A program made the translations under genes and the position numbers. From assembly GCA_029876055.1 (NCBI GenBank), contig CM056877.1:2232001-2296000 (forward strand): a stretch of DNA of 64,000 nt, given 5' to 3'. This DNA is from Madurella fahalii (lineage: Eukaryota > Ascomycota > Sordariomycetes > Sordariales). Positions 32,435 to 45,300 of the stretch are shown one piece after another. Within the stretch, counting starts at the first letter, position 1; every line of letters starts with the position of its first letter. The notes beneath the pieces were generated by a model. That model saw only the letters and a list, made by a program, of their open reading frames with translations. It was not told the origin of the DNA and searched no databases.

Positions 32435-35400
32435 TCAAAATTTTCCCAAATCCCCATCCTTGCGCTCTCCACGATTTATCGCATTTTGCCAATCCCTTAT
32501 CTGAGAGAGAGTCCAGATAGTATCAGGATGATCCGGGCCAAGTACCTGCCGACGGAGATCAAGACAATTATGCATCAAATCCAATGCATCCCCCAGACGA
32601 CCCTGCCCGTGCCGAATGCAAGCGAGCTCACCCTTGCGAGCTAGTGTACTAGGATGCTCCTCTCCAACTACCCTCTGGCTCTTCTGGAGCACTTGTATCC
32701 CTAGCGTTTCAGCCTCCCCCAGTCGGCCTTGGTCCCTGTAGATCGATGCTAGAGTAGCCATACTAGACAGTGTACTAGGATGCTCCTCTCCAAGCATCCT
32801 CTGTCTCTTCTGGAGCACTTGTATCCCTACTGTTTCAGCTTCCCCCAGTCGGCCTTGATCCCTGTAGATCGATGCTAGAGTAGCCATATCAGACAGTGTA
32901 CTAGGATGCTCCTCTCCAACTACCCTCTGGCTCTTCTGGAGCACTTGTATCCCTAGCGTTTCAGCCTCCCCCAATCGGCCTTGATAGCAGTAGATCGATG
33001 CTAGAGTAGCCATATCAGACAGTGTATCAGGATGCTCTTCTCCAAGCATCCTCTGGCTCTTCTGGAGCACTTGTATCCCTACCGTTTCAGCCTCCCCCAA
33101 TCGGCCTTGATAGCAGTAGATCGATGCTAGAGTAGCCATACTAGACAGTGTACTAGGATGCTCCTCTCCAAGCATCCTCTGTCTCTTCTGGAGCACTTGT
33201 ATCCCTAGCGTTTCAGCCTCCCCCAGTCGGCCTTGGTTCCTATAGATTGATGCTAGAGTAGCCATATCAGACAGTGTACTAGGATGCTCTTCTCCAAGCA
33301 TCCTCTGTCTCTTCTGGAGCACTTGTATCCCTAGCGTTTCAGCCTCCCCCAATCGGCCTTGATACCAGTAGATCGATGCTAGAGTAGCCATATCAGACAG
33401 TGTATCAGGATGCTCCTCTCCAACTACCCTCTGGCTCTTCTGGAGCACTTGTATCCCTAGCGTTTCAGCCTCCCTCAGTCGGCCTTGATCCCTGTAGATC
33501 GATGCTAGAGTAGCCATATCAGACAGTGTATTAGGATGCTCCTCTCCAAATACCCTCTGGCTCTTCTGCATCACTTGTATCCCTAGCATCTCAGCCTCCT
33601 TCGATCGGCCTTGATACTGGTAGATCGATACTAGACCTTCCATGCTTCTTAGCGTATCGAGATGCTCCTCTCCTGATATAGCTCTTCGTAACTCCATAGC
33701 CGATGTTATGAAATTCTCCGCTTCATCCAATTGGCCGTGGAGAACGAAAAATAAGCCAGTACGATAGAGAAGTTTTGCTCTCGTCAGGCTTTCCTCTCTC
33801 GAACCAGTGCCTTCAAACTCTAGCACTACACGAACATGTGGGAGGTATGCACTGCAAATCATCCGATTCTCATGTTGGTAGTCTGGGTAAGCTTGGGCCA
33901 CCACCAGGAGTGCCTGCTCCGCGAACCGCCGCATCATAGACCTCTTGATGAGCCACTTCCGAGTGACCAACTGCACGAGCCGGTGTATGTCAAACTCATG
34001 ATCTTTGTCCTCGACAACAAGAGAAAACGCTTTTAGGATCCCCAGAGCCTTCGTAAGCTGCAGTTCTCCCCTCAGTGCTCGGTTATCCTGTTTTTCGCTG
34101 TAGTTGGAGAGGAATTGTAAGGGTATGGACTGCCGATCGAAGAAGCTCATGAGCGAGAGAAGTTCGCTCGCAAACGGGTCTTGCTGTTGGATTTGCTCGA
34201 ATGAGAGGATCCACGTCTCGGCCACTGCACGGCGGGACTCTGGGTCTCTCCCGACAGTCTCAAATTCCTCGCTAAGCAGATCGACAAGATTCTGGTCACT
34301 CTTTTCGAGGAGCCGAATGTACTCGTTGACGGTTATTATGTTCGCCCCGATGAATGCGGCTGCCTGGACGAGCGCAAGCGGTATGTGCTCCAGTCGATAA
34401 GAAAGCTTCGCCAATTCACCGGCTGGGAGATCGTGTTTCCCGAGCCGGACACGGAGTAGCTCATCCGATTCGGCACTATCCATCTTCCCAACCTCGACAG
34501 GAGGGTCTCCTTTAGTAAGACTCAAGCCTGCCTGTTTGTTCCTTGTTGTGACAAGGATAGACCCGTGTGCACACTCTGGGATGTATTGCTCAAGGTTCCC
34601 ATTGATGAAAAGCTCCATATCGTCGGCATTGTCGATGACCATCAGCCATCGACCATAGTCCCTCTTCTCTAGCCACGTCTTTACCAGCAACAACGTATCT
34701 GCCTTTGGGTCGTTGTAACCTGGTATCTGGCATTTTTGCGCTATCGAGACAAACGCTTGCCGAAATCGCTCGGCGTTGCTTGCATGGACCCAGAAGACGG
34801 ATACGTCTGGGCTCGTTTCTTGGAGCCGGTATGTGTATGCTAGGGCAATTTGCGTTTTCCTGTTTAGAGTTAGTCCCACGGATCTACTGACGGCGGCGAG
34901 TAAACTAACCCGATGCCACCGAGCCCAAAGAGCGCAATTCTGGACTGCGAACGAGACTCGGAAGCCTTTTGTCGTAGCTTTTCGAGTATAGTCTCTCGGC
35001 CGATGAAATTCTTATTCTCTGTGTAGGGAACCAGGACTACGGTAGTGTGAGCATGAACAGGTACAGAAACGCGCGAACAGCGAGGGCCAACTTACACCAA
35101 GGCCCGGTAGGCTGCTCTAGGACATCGAGATACTCTACTAGAACAGAATTAGCAGCCGCCACTAACAAGCTTGCCACAAGCTTTGGCAAGCCCTCTCGGC
35201 AAGACATCACTCGCCTGGCAGCGTTGGCACCCAGTGGTCCAAGAAAGCCTTCATGCATGCGGCCGCCGTCGCTGCCGCATACCGCTGGAACCTCTTGGTC
35301 TTGTGGCTGTCGGCATAGTCGCAGGCGCCCTTGATCACCACGCACGGAAAGCTATCCCACACCCCGGCGCCCTCCATCTCGAAACCAATGACGCCCTCTT

Positions 35401-36460
35401 GCCGCGCAATAGCATCGCGGTCTTCGCCCGACTTCATCACAGTGTCGCCCGACGCAATCAGGCCGAAATGGACAGCAGGCTGCGGACTGTCTCGTCCGCT
35501 GAGGCGGTTTCGCAGCACTAACCTGCCGTTGCAGCCGCAATCCTCGCACCGCATATCCTCACTAATGTGGCGATACGTGGCCTCGAAGAGCCTGTCCTGC
35601 TCCGTCCTAGGATAGACGGCAGCTAGGTCCGGCTCGGCACGAAGGGCTTCGATATACCCGGCCATCGCAACTCTCAGCATTCCCCGGCCGCGCCGGGTCT
35701 TTAGCTTCGCGAGTAGAGCGCGGATCTCGGTACACGGCCTTCCTAGAGAATCCCGAAGCATGTCTTTGCGCATAAAGCGCTCGGGTAGCCGCCGCCCGAG
35801 ATCGTATTGGACGACGCCGTCGCTAACGATAACGTCGCCAAGTACAATTTCGTTGCCATCAGGGTCGAAAGGTACGGCGCCGCAGACGCCTACTACAATA
35901 GCAAGCTTGATGTTGGGGAAGCTAAGCCGGCAGTAGGCGGCGACGGCCGCAGCGTTGGCCTTTCCCATGCCTGGCATGTGTGCAAGGACGACGTTATGGC
36001 GGCCGAGGGAGCCGGTAGAATAAGCGTTCGGATCGCCCGCGGCTTTGCCGTATGACGGCCCGTCATCATCCCAGTGGCGGTCAAAGAGGCCTTCGACGGC
36101 ATCGGCTTCGGTAGGAAGAGCACAGATGATAGCAATCTCAAAGCCTTGCCGCGTGGCCGGGCGCCGCGGCGGGGCCCGATCGGGATATTCCCAGGCAGTT
36201 GTTGTTCCATTCTCTAATGTAGATTTCCCAATAAACGTACTCGCCGGCGCATTTGCGCGACGCTTCTCGAGGCGTCTAGACAGGGTGCGTTAGCCGGCTG
36301 TATTAGTATGATCTTGGGAGATGCAGGCGCACTCGACGGTGGAATTGCTTGGGCTGTGGGGTCGCTTGTTGCCCAGCGGGACGTCCTCAGTCGAGGACGA
36401 AGCTGTCGCAACTGGTCGCTCTACTGGGTCATACCCAGCAGCCGGGATAAACTGGTTCAT
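32435..36460 (-). CDS. NLR-like protein: PNP_UDP domain, NB-ARC NTPase, TPR repeats
   Basis: Fungal NOD-like receptor of about 1250-1280 residues. Exons read leftwards: 36460-36333, 36275 to about 35231, a short exon ending 35096, 35036-34910 and 34859-32435. The N-terminal domain is nucleoside-phosphorylase-like (IAIICALPTEADAV, HMPGMGKANAAAVAAY, GVCGAVPFDPDG, VIGFEMEGAGVWDS). A linker (FLVPYTENKNFIGRE) leads to NB-ARC with Walker A GLGGIGKT, interrupted by a 50-nt intron, Walker B RWLMVIDNADD and ILVTTRNK. The C-terminus is a 42-residue TPR array. In fungi such proteins act in non-self recognition and regulated cell death; the ligand here is unknown. The junction after the phosphorylase domain is unresolved: the frame stops at 35207, and several acceptors between 35190 and 35130 would fit. 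Start ATG 36460 is inferred from exon phase. Confidence 0.85.
32585..33592 (-). repeat. tandem array of eight 126-bp TPR-coding units
   Basis: Eight consecutive 42-codon units, the first seven nearly identical at DNA level including third codon positions. Each unit reads approximately E-T-L-G-I-Q-V-L-Q-K, then a variable pair, then GEEHP, then TLSDMATLASIY, a variable pair, and QGRLGEA. Differences are limited to a few sites: S/R before QR, VV/ML/VF after QR, D/S/N after GEEHP, D/S after TLS, and RD/WY/RN/CY after SIY. The eighth unit diverges (ARKGELACIRHG). Degenerate TPR units flank both ends. Confidence 0.93.
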
Positions 36461-36999
36461 CTTCACGCAGAGGAACCTGTTTACCTCAGTCTGTTAGTTG
36501 CCTGATTCACTGCTCCTTGCCCCGCTCACGAAGCTGGGCCTTGAAGACTGGCTTGAGCGCGAGGCTGTGGGCATCCTATTCTGAACCGACCCGAGTTGAG
36601 TAACCCAGCGTGCTAAGTAGATCGCCTGATGATTGGTTGGATGCTTCTCTCGGGGCTTGCCGGTCCCATGGCTGAAGTGCATGGCTTTAAACGCCACATA
36701 CAGCTCTGAGATCCCACTAGAGAACTTAAAGCCAAAATGAGATAGATCTAGCACTCTGCGAGTAAGGGAGTGGACAGATCGTATTTCATTCCGCGTCGCT
36801 TCATGCATCTATCGCAACCCTGTCCTCATCACATCCTGCACCTACTCCGATCACACGCTGAAATGCTTCTTATCATGGTCCCGCGTCATCTATCTCTCTT
36901 GAACACCCGCAAAACATATTCCCCTCAACCTTACAAGGGGCTGGAAAGCATCTTTTTGATCCTCAAATTGCCCCTTACCACAGGCCACGACATCACTCC
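36461..36999. other. intergenic between BRO1 3' end and NLR start
   Basis: Upstream region of the NLR gene and 3' side of BRO1. Minus-strand motifs CTAACAG and GAGGTAAAC just upstream of 36460 suggest that a 5' UTR intron or an additional first exon of the NLR gene is possible. No other feature is seen. Confidence 0.4.
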
Positions 37000-39900
37000 T
37001 CATTTCCAAGCACTCAACCCAGCCCACGGATCCTGCGGCTGCTGCCCCTGGTATTGTTGCCCCGACCCGGGCCTCCCCATAGCATTGGGATCACCAGTGT
37101 AATAATCCGCACCGTAGTGTATCGTCTGCTGCGGGCCGAGCGGCGGGGGTCCAGGCGGGGGTGGAGGCGGCACAAAGTTAGGCGGTATATACCCTCCGTG
37201 CTGTTGCTGCTGCTGCTGTTGGAGTTGTTGTTGTTGCTGTTGCAGTGGCGCCTGCTGTTGCGCCGCAGGGTTCCCGTAAGTGCTGAATCTGCCCGGTTGA
37301 GAAAAGGATGTCTGAGTTGGCGGTGGAGACGCGGGCCCTCCTCGCATAGGACCAATGTTGAAGCTTGTTTGCGTCGCTGGGGGCGATGCCGGGCCAGGGA
37401 TACGGCCATGGGAGCTGGGGTTGTACGTCATAGTGTTGTATCCAGGCTGACCCGGCTGCTGCATATACGACTGGGAGACGGTAGTTTGGCTTGGTGGAGG
37501 CGAGCTGGGAAGTTGATACTGTCCCGTCGAATTCACCTTGGGGTACGCGGTTCCCGGACTGAAGGATAGTGGAGCGGGCGTTGACCGCGTCGAGGCTGGC
37601 TGGGGAGAAGAAGGCGGCCGTTCCATCGACATGCGTTGCATCAAGCCCCTTAACCGCTCCTGCTCCAGTGCAGCCTGCGCACTCTTACTCGCTGCCCGGT
37701 CCTGTTCGATCTGGTTGAGAAGCTGGGCGCCCTCGGCCCGACGATTATTGACAAATGTTTCGACATTTTTCTCCAAGCTCTCCACAGTCTCTTTCATTTC
37801 TTTGTACCAGTTCTTTGCGCTCTGTAGGCCGGCTTCTAGGTCAAGAAACTCCTGGTACGCGCGCTTGTACTTGCTGATGACCGAACCCCTCTGCCTCTGG
37901 AATGACTCGTATTTGCTCTGCTCGGCCCGGACTCGTTTATCCTGCAAGAGGCCATTGAAGGATACCGTCAGTTCTCGCATCAAGGCGGCCTGCTTGTGTG
38001 TCGCCTGAACCAGTCGATTCTGGTAAGGTCGGTATTTCTCGAGCTCCTGTTGGAACAACTGCTGCTCATAGTTTGCAATAGATTTCTTGTTCAAGATCAA
38101 GATTTGTGATATATCATCGTTATGCGCCTGGCTCTGTCAGCTTAGCACGGACATGCCGTCCGGAGTGACATACCTTCTCCTTCAGGTCCTTAAGCACTTG
38201 AGTCCGCTCCCTCTTGATGAGGTTCAGCTTCTTGAGAATATCTTCCACCTTCGCAATCTGTTCGACGACACTGGGTCCGCCATCGTCAAAGTCGGCATCC
38301 AGAAGATTCGGCTCCCCGGAAGGGCTGTTCGCAGTGCTCGACTTCCGCGCCTTACTCACTGCTCGCTGAAACAAGGCGTCGACCTCGCCACTCTCCGCCG
38401 CAGAGCGCATCTCGTCAAACTCATTTTCATTCTGCCGCAATTTTGTCGCTAACTGGCCGTCGCTCCGGGCCGCCTCTTCCAAAGCTTCCCGATAATTCCG
38501 TATATCGCTCCGCAGCGTTGTAGTCAGCCGCGAGCTAGGTTGTTGCGTCCATTCCGAATCGTATTTGGACCTCATCTTCTCGCAGACGCTCTCCTCCATG
38601 TCTAACTGCTTGCTGCTTCTATCCAGAACAGCCAGGATCGATTGCTTCTGTGTGTGTAGGAATTCGAATATCTTGATTGGGTTCTCGTGGTCGGCAACAT
38701 CAACACACCACGTCCGGAAGTCTTCGTCAGGAAGAATCTCCTGGTCGAACCCCCCTTTCAGAACCTGCAGGGCACCGGGTAGTCTCAAATAGTCTAGGCT
38801 CGCGGCCATCTCGCTGTTTGCGGTGTCAACTCTTTCCGTTTCGGCTCTCACGAGCTTCGCCTTCTCTTCGTCGTACAAGCTGGCCGACTCAGTGACTGCT
38901 AGTGGCACTATCTTTGCAAACAGATCGGGGCCGGTGATTCGCTGGATGTCTTGCCCGGCATAGAGCTCGCTGACGGGGATAGGTTTCGCGGCAGGCAGTT
39001 TGGCCACGGCTGGTACGCTCGCTTCGGCAGGCACGGGCTCGTGATAGATGAAATCGTTATCCTTGGTCAGCTGCCTCAGCTCCAGCTGAACCGCCGCAAG
39101 CTGCCGCTTCGTGATGTCGGCCAAGATAACACCACAATCCGCTGTAAGATTCGAACTGGGAGGTATAGAGCTTGGGAAATTGTTGGCTATTCTGTTGGCC
39201 TCTCGGGCGAACCCCTCGGCAACCTGAAGACGGGCAATGGCCATGCCGTGCGAATTCGCGTTGTCGTCGGCCTGTGCCTGGTAATATTGGGCAATGGAAT
39301 TCATGAGATTGAACTTGGCCTGCACCATCAACAGCCAGACCTTCTCAAAAATAGCCTTGTTCACGTTCTCCTGAACTCCTTCAAGCGCCTGCCCGTAGAG
39401 TGTCGCTGCTTGGCTCGATAACTTGGCCAGCAGGCCGATTTTCTTCTGATCCGCGACCTGCTTCTCGAGGAAAACTTCCTGCGCCTGGGCCAGCATAATG
39501 TTTATGAGCGTTTTGACTGTATCTCGGCTCAAGTCGGAGGAAGGTGCGTGCAAAAAGTTCTCGTTGATATAGGTGAACATTCCGGCCGCAGCTTGGAAGG
39601 AGTGGTACGCGGTCTTGAGCCCAGCCTCTTGGCTTCGAGTCTGGTTCGCGGCATGGCAGGACAGCACGGCCGAGATGTTGAAGATTATGGAGGCTTTCTC
39701 GAAGGCCAGCGAGTGCTGCGAAGTAGCTTTGTGGGTGAATGCATCGAACCTATGATGATCCGGGTCAGAACCAGGAGGGTTAGGCCATCACACAGGCCAC
39801 GGAGGCAGAGCACGGATTACCATGTAAAAGAGACCCTGATATGCTGCTCATCGACAGGGAAGCGCAGGTCCAGCAGCTCAAGTTGACCATAGTACCGGTA

Positions 39901-40098
39901 CAAGAGATCCCTGCCGGCAGTGCTGTCCTTGCCGGCTCCCCGCATATCCTGACGTAGCCGGTTGAGGGTGGCACACTCTTCGGCATACCGCTCGGGGTCG
40001 TCGCCGTACGTGTTCTGGATGTAGGACTTCAGCGGCGTGACCCAGTCGATCTCGTTGGTGGCCTTCAGAGGCACCGAGATCATGGGCGCTTGCGTCAT
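37000..40098 (-). CDS. BRO1: Bro1/Vps31, BRO1-domain ESCRT adaptor
   Basis: Class E vacuolar sorting protein that binds Snf7 of ESCRT-III and recruits the deubiquitinase to endosomes. Three exons: 40098-39821, 39749-38174 and 38127-37000 (993 residues). The BRO1 domain fills residues 1 to about 400: MISVPLKATNEIDWVTPLK, YAEECATLNRLRQDMRGA, LLYRYYGQLELLDLRFP and the downstream VLSCHAANQTRS, AAGMFTYINENF. The long coiled V-domain follows, with the NYEQQLFQQELEKYRPYQN helix. The tail is Pro/Gln/Gly-rich with Gln runs and a poly-Pro stretch suited to SH3 or ubiquitin-pathway partners. The N-terminus matches Bro1 and not the related pH-signalling PalA/Rim20. The second intron is only 46 nt. Confidence 0.92.
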
Positions 40099-42325
40099 CT
40101 CGGGCGGGCGTCTGTGCCTGCGCCTGCGCCTGGGCAGAGCAGAGCAGTCTCGGATTCTGCACCACTATCGTTGCCCAGACGTCTGTCCCGCACGGGAAAC
40201 CAGATTTCCTGATGGCGTGACGAGGACGAGCTTCGGTGCGTGAGAGTTGGGAGAGTGGCAGACGCAGGGTTCGGCCAGGCGGGGTTGTTGCCGCTGGATT
40301 TACGTCAAGCCAAACAGATTGATCCAGATGCTTGGTAAGGCAGCTTAGCCGATAGGGCTTTGCAAAGTATTCGTGGAAACCCTCGTTCGTGTATGTGATC
40401 CGATACGCATGCGTTCGCGCCGCAATGGAACCGAGAGATTCTCCGCGAACCCTGGATCAACGCTGGTGCGGGACAAAGGTGTCAAGGAGCCTGGAAGGTT
40501 TAAGTCGATGTTATAGCGATAGGAGGTGGCTCCCTGGCAGGTCTCTTGAGCTCTGGAGCGGCCCCAGTGGGGCAACCCGCAGTAGCGCTTTGGCTGCCCC
40601 TCACTGTGATACTGGTATGTGGGTACCTGATAATCCCTGTCACAACCCGCAGGGCAGCCGTTATTCTTAAGAGAGCCCAATGGGGTTCGGAAAATGCGAG
40701 ACAGCAAGAGACTAATAACCGCAAACACATAATTACGCCTGGGTCAAGTCGCGGCCAGCTCCTACAGCAGACGCACCAAGGGTTCTAGCTTGTAGTGTTT
40801 AGCACGCCGAGCAGTCATACAACAGTAGCCGCACCTCCACGGAGAGCAGCCCGATAATGGACAGGGTCTCACGAGAGGCTTGCAGCTGCGTATCCTGTAC
40901 ATACGTACTTGCGTGCCTCGCTACCCCAGGTACTGTACCTTACCTTAACGCCACGCTACAGGGACGATGGCCGCACGGCAAAACCAAGTACCAAGACCAA
41001 CAAGCACGGGCATAGTGGATTAACCGCCAGGGCCAGGCATCAGACTCTTGGTCCAAATGGTTGGACTTTACTCCAGCATTTCTTGATTGCAAAACTCAGT
41101 TGAAGATTCTCAATGGCGGGGGCGGGACACGGTCGGCGCATGCTGTCTCCCGTCAATCATCCCCAAGAGCGGTCAACACCGCGCTTATTAGCGTCGACTG
41201 TTCCCATTCACGCACCCACATCACATCCTTCATCTCGGAACCTGCATATTCGGATCACTAACACGGAGAAACTCTAGCGGCCAGAATTTTACAGTTCTCC
41301 TTGTCACCCCTCTTTTCTCACTACCATGGAGGCATTGGAACTTAACATGCTGCTTTCATTACTTTTTAAGATTTACCTTCGCCACGGATTCGTCGCTGCC
41401 GCACTCTTGTCCCAAAGTTTAGCCACGCACACCTTGTTCGTGTAGCACAGAGGGGCCACGGCGGCTGATTGGCCCAGAGTCGTTCAGAACGAAGCGCCGG
41501 CAGGAAGCCAGTAGCAGGGGTTAGGCGGCATCAAATGGATGTTTCTCGAACCCAGCTGGGCCCGTTCCATGGTTGCACCCCAGCGATGCTGCATCCGTCC
41601 ATCTGACTACCTGACCGTACTGTCGTTCTGCAGCAGACGGTGCCGGATGGGAGCAAAGGGACGGGAGAGACCGCCTAGACCTGACCGAGAGCCACACGCT
41701 GGCCATATGGTTGCTATCATTACATCTCGCTGCATCATCTTTACCTGAGTCAGAAGTGCAACGGATACAGTTCAGCGCGGCCTCACCTGCGACCTCGCCG
41801 CGAGAATTACGATTTCGTGGGAGGGTCTCTATGGATGTTTCGAGCTTTTCAAGCAGAGAGCGTCTCTTCGGACTCTGGGAAGCGTCTCATTACACCACTC
41901 TAGTCTACATACAATTCCTATCGCCATCCCTGTCGATAGTACATATACAAGTTTCGACACCTCTTAGTACTTGCGTCTGTCTTGTCTTTTCTTTTCCTTC
42001 TTATTTTTTATTTTTCCTTGCTTCCTTTTCTCGTCCCCCTCCATGGTTAGGGCTGGTTTCTGTATCGTAGAGCAAGCGGGACGAAGGAGCGTTGGCAAAC
42101 TTCCAGAAGACCCTCACTGTGAAATCATATATTCCATTAATTTAAAGCGTACAGCACGAACCACGAGGGCATGTAAGCTCTTTTCGCTACAATATGCCAC
42201 CTGCGAACCGTAACCGACACAGTCCTCCGCCCGCCCGCTGATACAAGACCAATCGCAACATGATATACACGCGTTCCCTCCAACCAGCCAGCTTCTGGCA
42301 CAGCCTCCACCCATCTTGGACCTAC
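40099..42325. other. intergenic between BRO1 promoter and FarA-type gene 3' end
   Basis: About 2.2 kb. It contains the BRO1 promoter side, a GTACATACGTAC / AGGTACTGTACC palindrome-rich stretch at 40895-40945, and pyrimidine-rich sequence at 41960-42060. Frames of up to 127 codons show no recognisable protein. Confidence 0.4.
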
Positions 42326-45300
42326 CTAAACCAAGGGAGGCATATTATCGAGGTTCATCTGGTGCCCCAGCTCGCCGTTGATCCCAAAAAATTGAAACCT
42401 GTAGTCGAGCAGAGTTAGAAGCCCATGTTTCGCAGCTAACTTGGCCAAAGATGTAGTACTCACCAGTCCTCTACATTGAGCGTCGAGGGAACAGGCTGGC
42501 CCTGAGCAGAGCTGGTGCTCCAACTATCGCTTGGGCTCTGGCCGTCGACCATCGGCGCGTCAAAACCCTGCTGCCACATACTTCCGCCCTGCTGGCCCTG
42601 GAAACCCGTCATGCCAGGTTGCAACATGGCATTGTGCTGCAGCGGGCTGCCAGCCGGGCCCCTCTTTGGCAAGGGCTGGCCGAAAGGGCTCTGCCCGCCG
42701 TCGACGGGCTGCCCCTGCATATTTTGGTTCTGCATCTGTGCCATCATCTGCGGATCTAGAGTCTGATGCGCTTGATGGGGCGATACTTGTTGGAATAACG
42801 GCACATGGGCGCTTTCGGGGAATAGTTGGTCCGGCTGGAAGTTCTCCCAGACGGTCTGCGATAGATTGGGAGAGTTCCTTGTCACGAGATACAGGTCGGG
42901 AGGGGTCGCTGGTACTGAAAATGATGGGTTGAACGGAGTCGCTGGTCGGGTATGCGGGCGTGATGCTGTCCCTCCCATGAAGGCGTCTCCGTTGTTGCGC
43001 ACGTGCGGGGATGCATTCGCAGGCGGCGGCATCGCGCTGGGAATGGGCTCATTCTTTGCTGTATGGCTCGGTGTCTGGGGTCTGGAACGCTCATACGACT
43101 CTTGCGGCTGGGGCGTGGTGACGCTGAAATCGATCGCCATCTCGTCGTACTTGCGCTTCTGCTCCTGGGAGAAACGCTGCTGCTGCTGCTGCTGCTGTTC
43201 AAGCTGGGACAGGCTCTGTTGCGCCTTACGGTGCCTCTTGCCCGCCGCTTTCTGGAGCCTTTCTTCGAGCACCTTGTTACCGAGGATGGACTCGAAGAGC
43301 GTGTGGACCATCCTGCCGACAAGCCAGACTTTGGATACATCCTTCAGTGCTCCCATGCATGTTCGTATCCGGTCCTGGGTTACCTGTTGGATCGAGGGAA
43401 TTGGTGACCGCATTTGATAGACGTGCATGATGAGGGCGGAGAACAGGCTGTACACGATGAAGGCGGGACAGAACCGCAACTCCCCGTGTGCCGAGAGGTT
43501 CTCGATGATGGACGTAATCATGGCTGCAGCTTGGAAGGCGATATTCCGTGACGGGTATGCTGAGTCCTCTGGGAACCTGTGAGAGCCGCTTGGAGGCATA
43601 TGAGCCCGATGGAGCAAGCACAGGGTGGTGTAGTAGTTTGAATGGAGCAGAGCGGAAAAGAAGTGGTGCCTCGGCATCTCCCAGTACACCAGCTTGGGGC
43701 AGTTTTGAAGCCAGTCAGCAAGTGCCATGTCGCTGTGTGTGAGGTCGATAGCGTTTTGCCGCCGGCCCTTGAACGCGACCGAGTATTGCTGGGAGAGGAC
43801 TAGGCCCATGATCTCACACAGCTTGACATACTGCATGAAGAACTGCACATGAACCGGGTCCGGAGGGTACTCGCTAGGTTGGTCAGGCTCGTCCTCGATG
43901 AAGTCGTCCTCGGTCAGCATCTCGACGTCCGAGTCGTCGAGGTTAATGTGGCACGGCCTTCCCAACGCGACGGCCACGGATCTGTCTCGCGTGAAGAGGG
44001 ACCACCAGATGCGCTTCCATAGCCGCTTGTCCGACTTGCTCAGTTGGGACGCTTCCACGCTGCGATGCATCCCTGAACCCTGGGCGACTATAGTGGCCAC
44101 GCGAGTCCAGTAGAAAACGTTCTTGGTGACATCCTCGGGACCCTCCCAGTACCAACCCATCAAGAGGAGAGCTTGAACGATGGTCACTCTGTCGTCCTCA
44201 TAGTTTGCATCGTACAAAGCCTTCGCTCTTTTGTAGAAGGTCAGCGCAGCTGGTGTGGATGAGCCGTTTGCATCCATCAGTTGAGGATTGGTACAGACCC
44301 GCGACCCCGCTAACAGCATAGCTTGTAGCAGGAGCAGGGACGGCGGGTTCTTTGGATCCTTGTACCGGCGCATGAACTTGGTCTTGTTGATTACCGGGAC
44401 GATTGGGTGTATCCATCTAAAGTAGGAATCGATGAGCTCGTCGCAGAGCGCGCGCGGTGGCAGCAGAAAAGCGCCCCGTTGGTGCAAGATGTCGATCTCG
44501 ACGTTGTCCAGCTCCGTCAGCCGCGCCCTCGAGCCCCTGATGTTCTCGGGCAAGGGGTAATGCACCACATCTTCGGAGCTTTGGCGGTCGTGGACTAAGA
44601 GCGTGAGGTTTGATGACTCGCCCAGATAGGCCACTCTCCCTGCTTCTGTGATGGGCGCCCTCGTAAACTTGGGCTTCATGACGAGGTTCATGTAGCTGGC
44701 TAGCGTTGCATTGTCAAACTCCTCCTTCTTCTGCTGCTCCTCGGTGTTTGCCGTGGACGGTGTACCCTCATGGGTGTGGTAGACGGCGGGTGGTCGCGTC
44801 CCGCTCGGGAACGTGCTTGTGCCAGGCGGAAGCGGCGATCGATCGTCGTTGTCTCCTCGCTCGCTGCAGTAGGGTCAGTATAACTGTCGAGAGCATGCAT
44901 GCTAGCATATGAGAGAAACACCGCTGCACACCCGGCGTAGCTTGGTGGCTCGGGGAGAGTACAACTCGGGTGGATGTAGCAGGCTCTAGCATATCTGGCC
45001 AAGAGAAAAGAGGGTTCGAGCTTGTCTGATATACCTGTCCGAGTCTCTTGATTGCACGGCACTGTTCTGTGCCTTTTTGCGCTTTGGTGTAGGGATGCGA
45101 CATTCTATCTGGAACGCGACGCAGTTGGTACACGGAACGCCGAGGCTCGCGGCATCGCAGCGGACCTGCACAACTTGACGTGAGTATCCATATTCCAAAT
45201 CGAGGATGTAGCCTCGGCGGGTCTACTGTTGCAACAAAGGCTGAGGGCATTCGTACTTTGCGGGCATGACATGTCTGGAAGCGTTGAGTGGTCAGTTCCC

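Noticed and set aside
36045..36210. Minus-strand frame starting at ATG 36210 as NLR start
   Set aside because: That ATG is out of frame with the phosphorylase domain; the domain's own frame continues upstream through an acceptor at 36276 to an exon starting at 36460.
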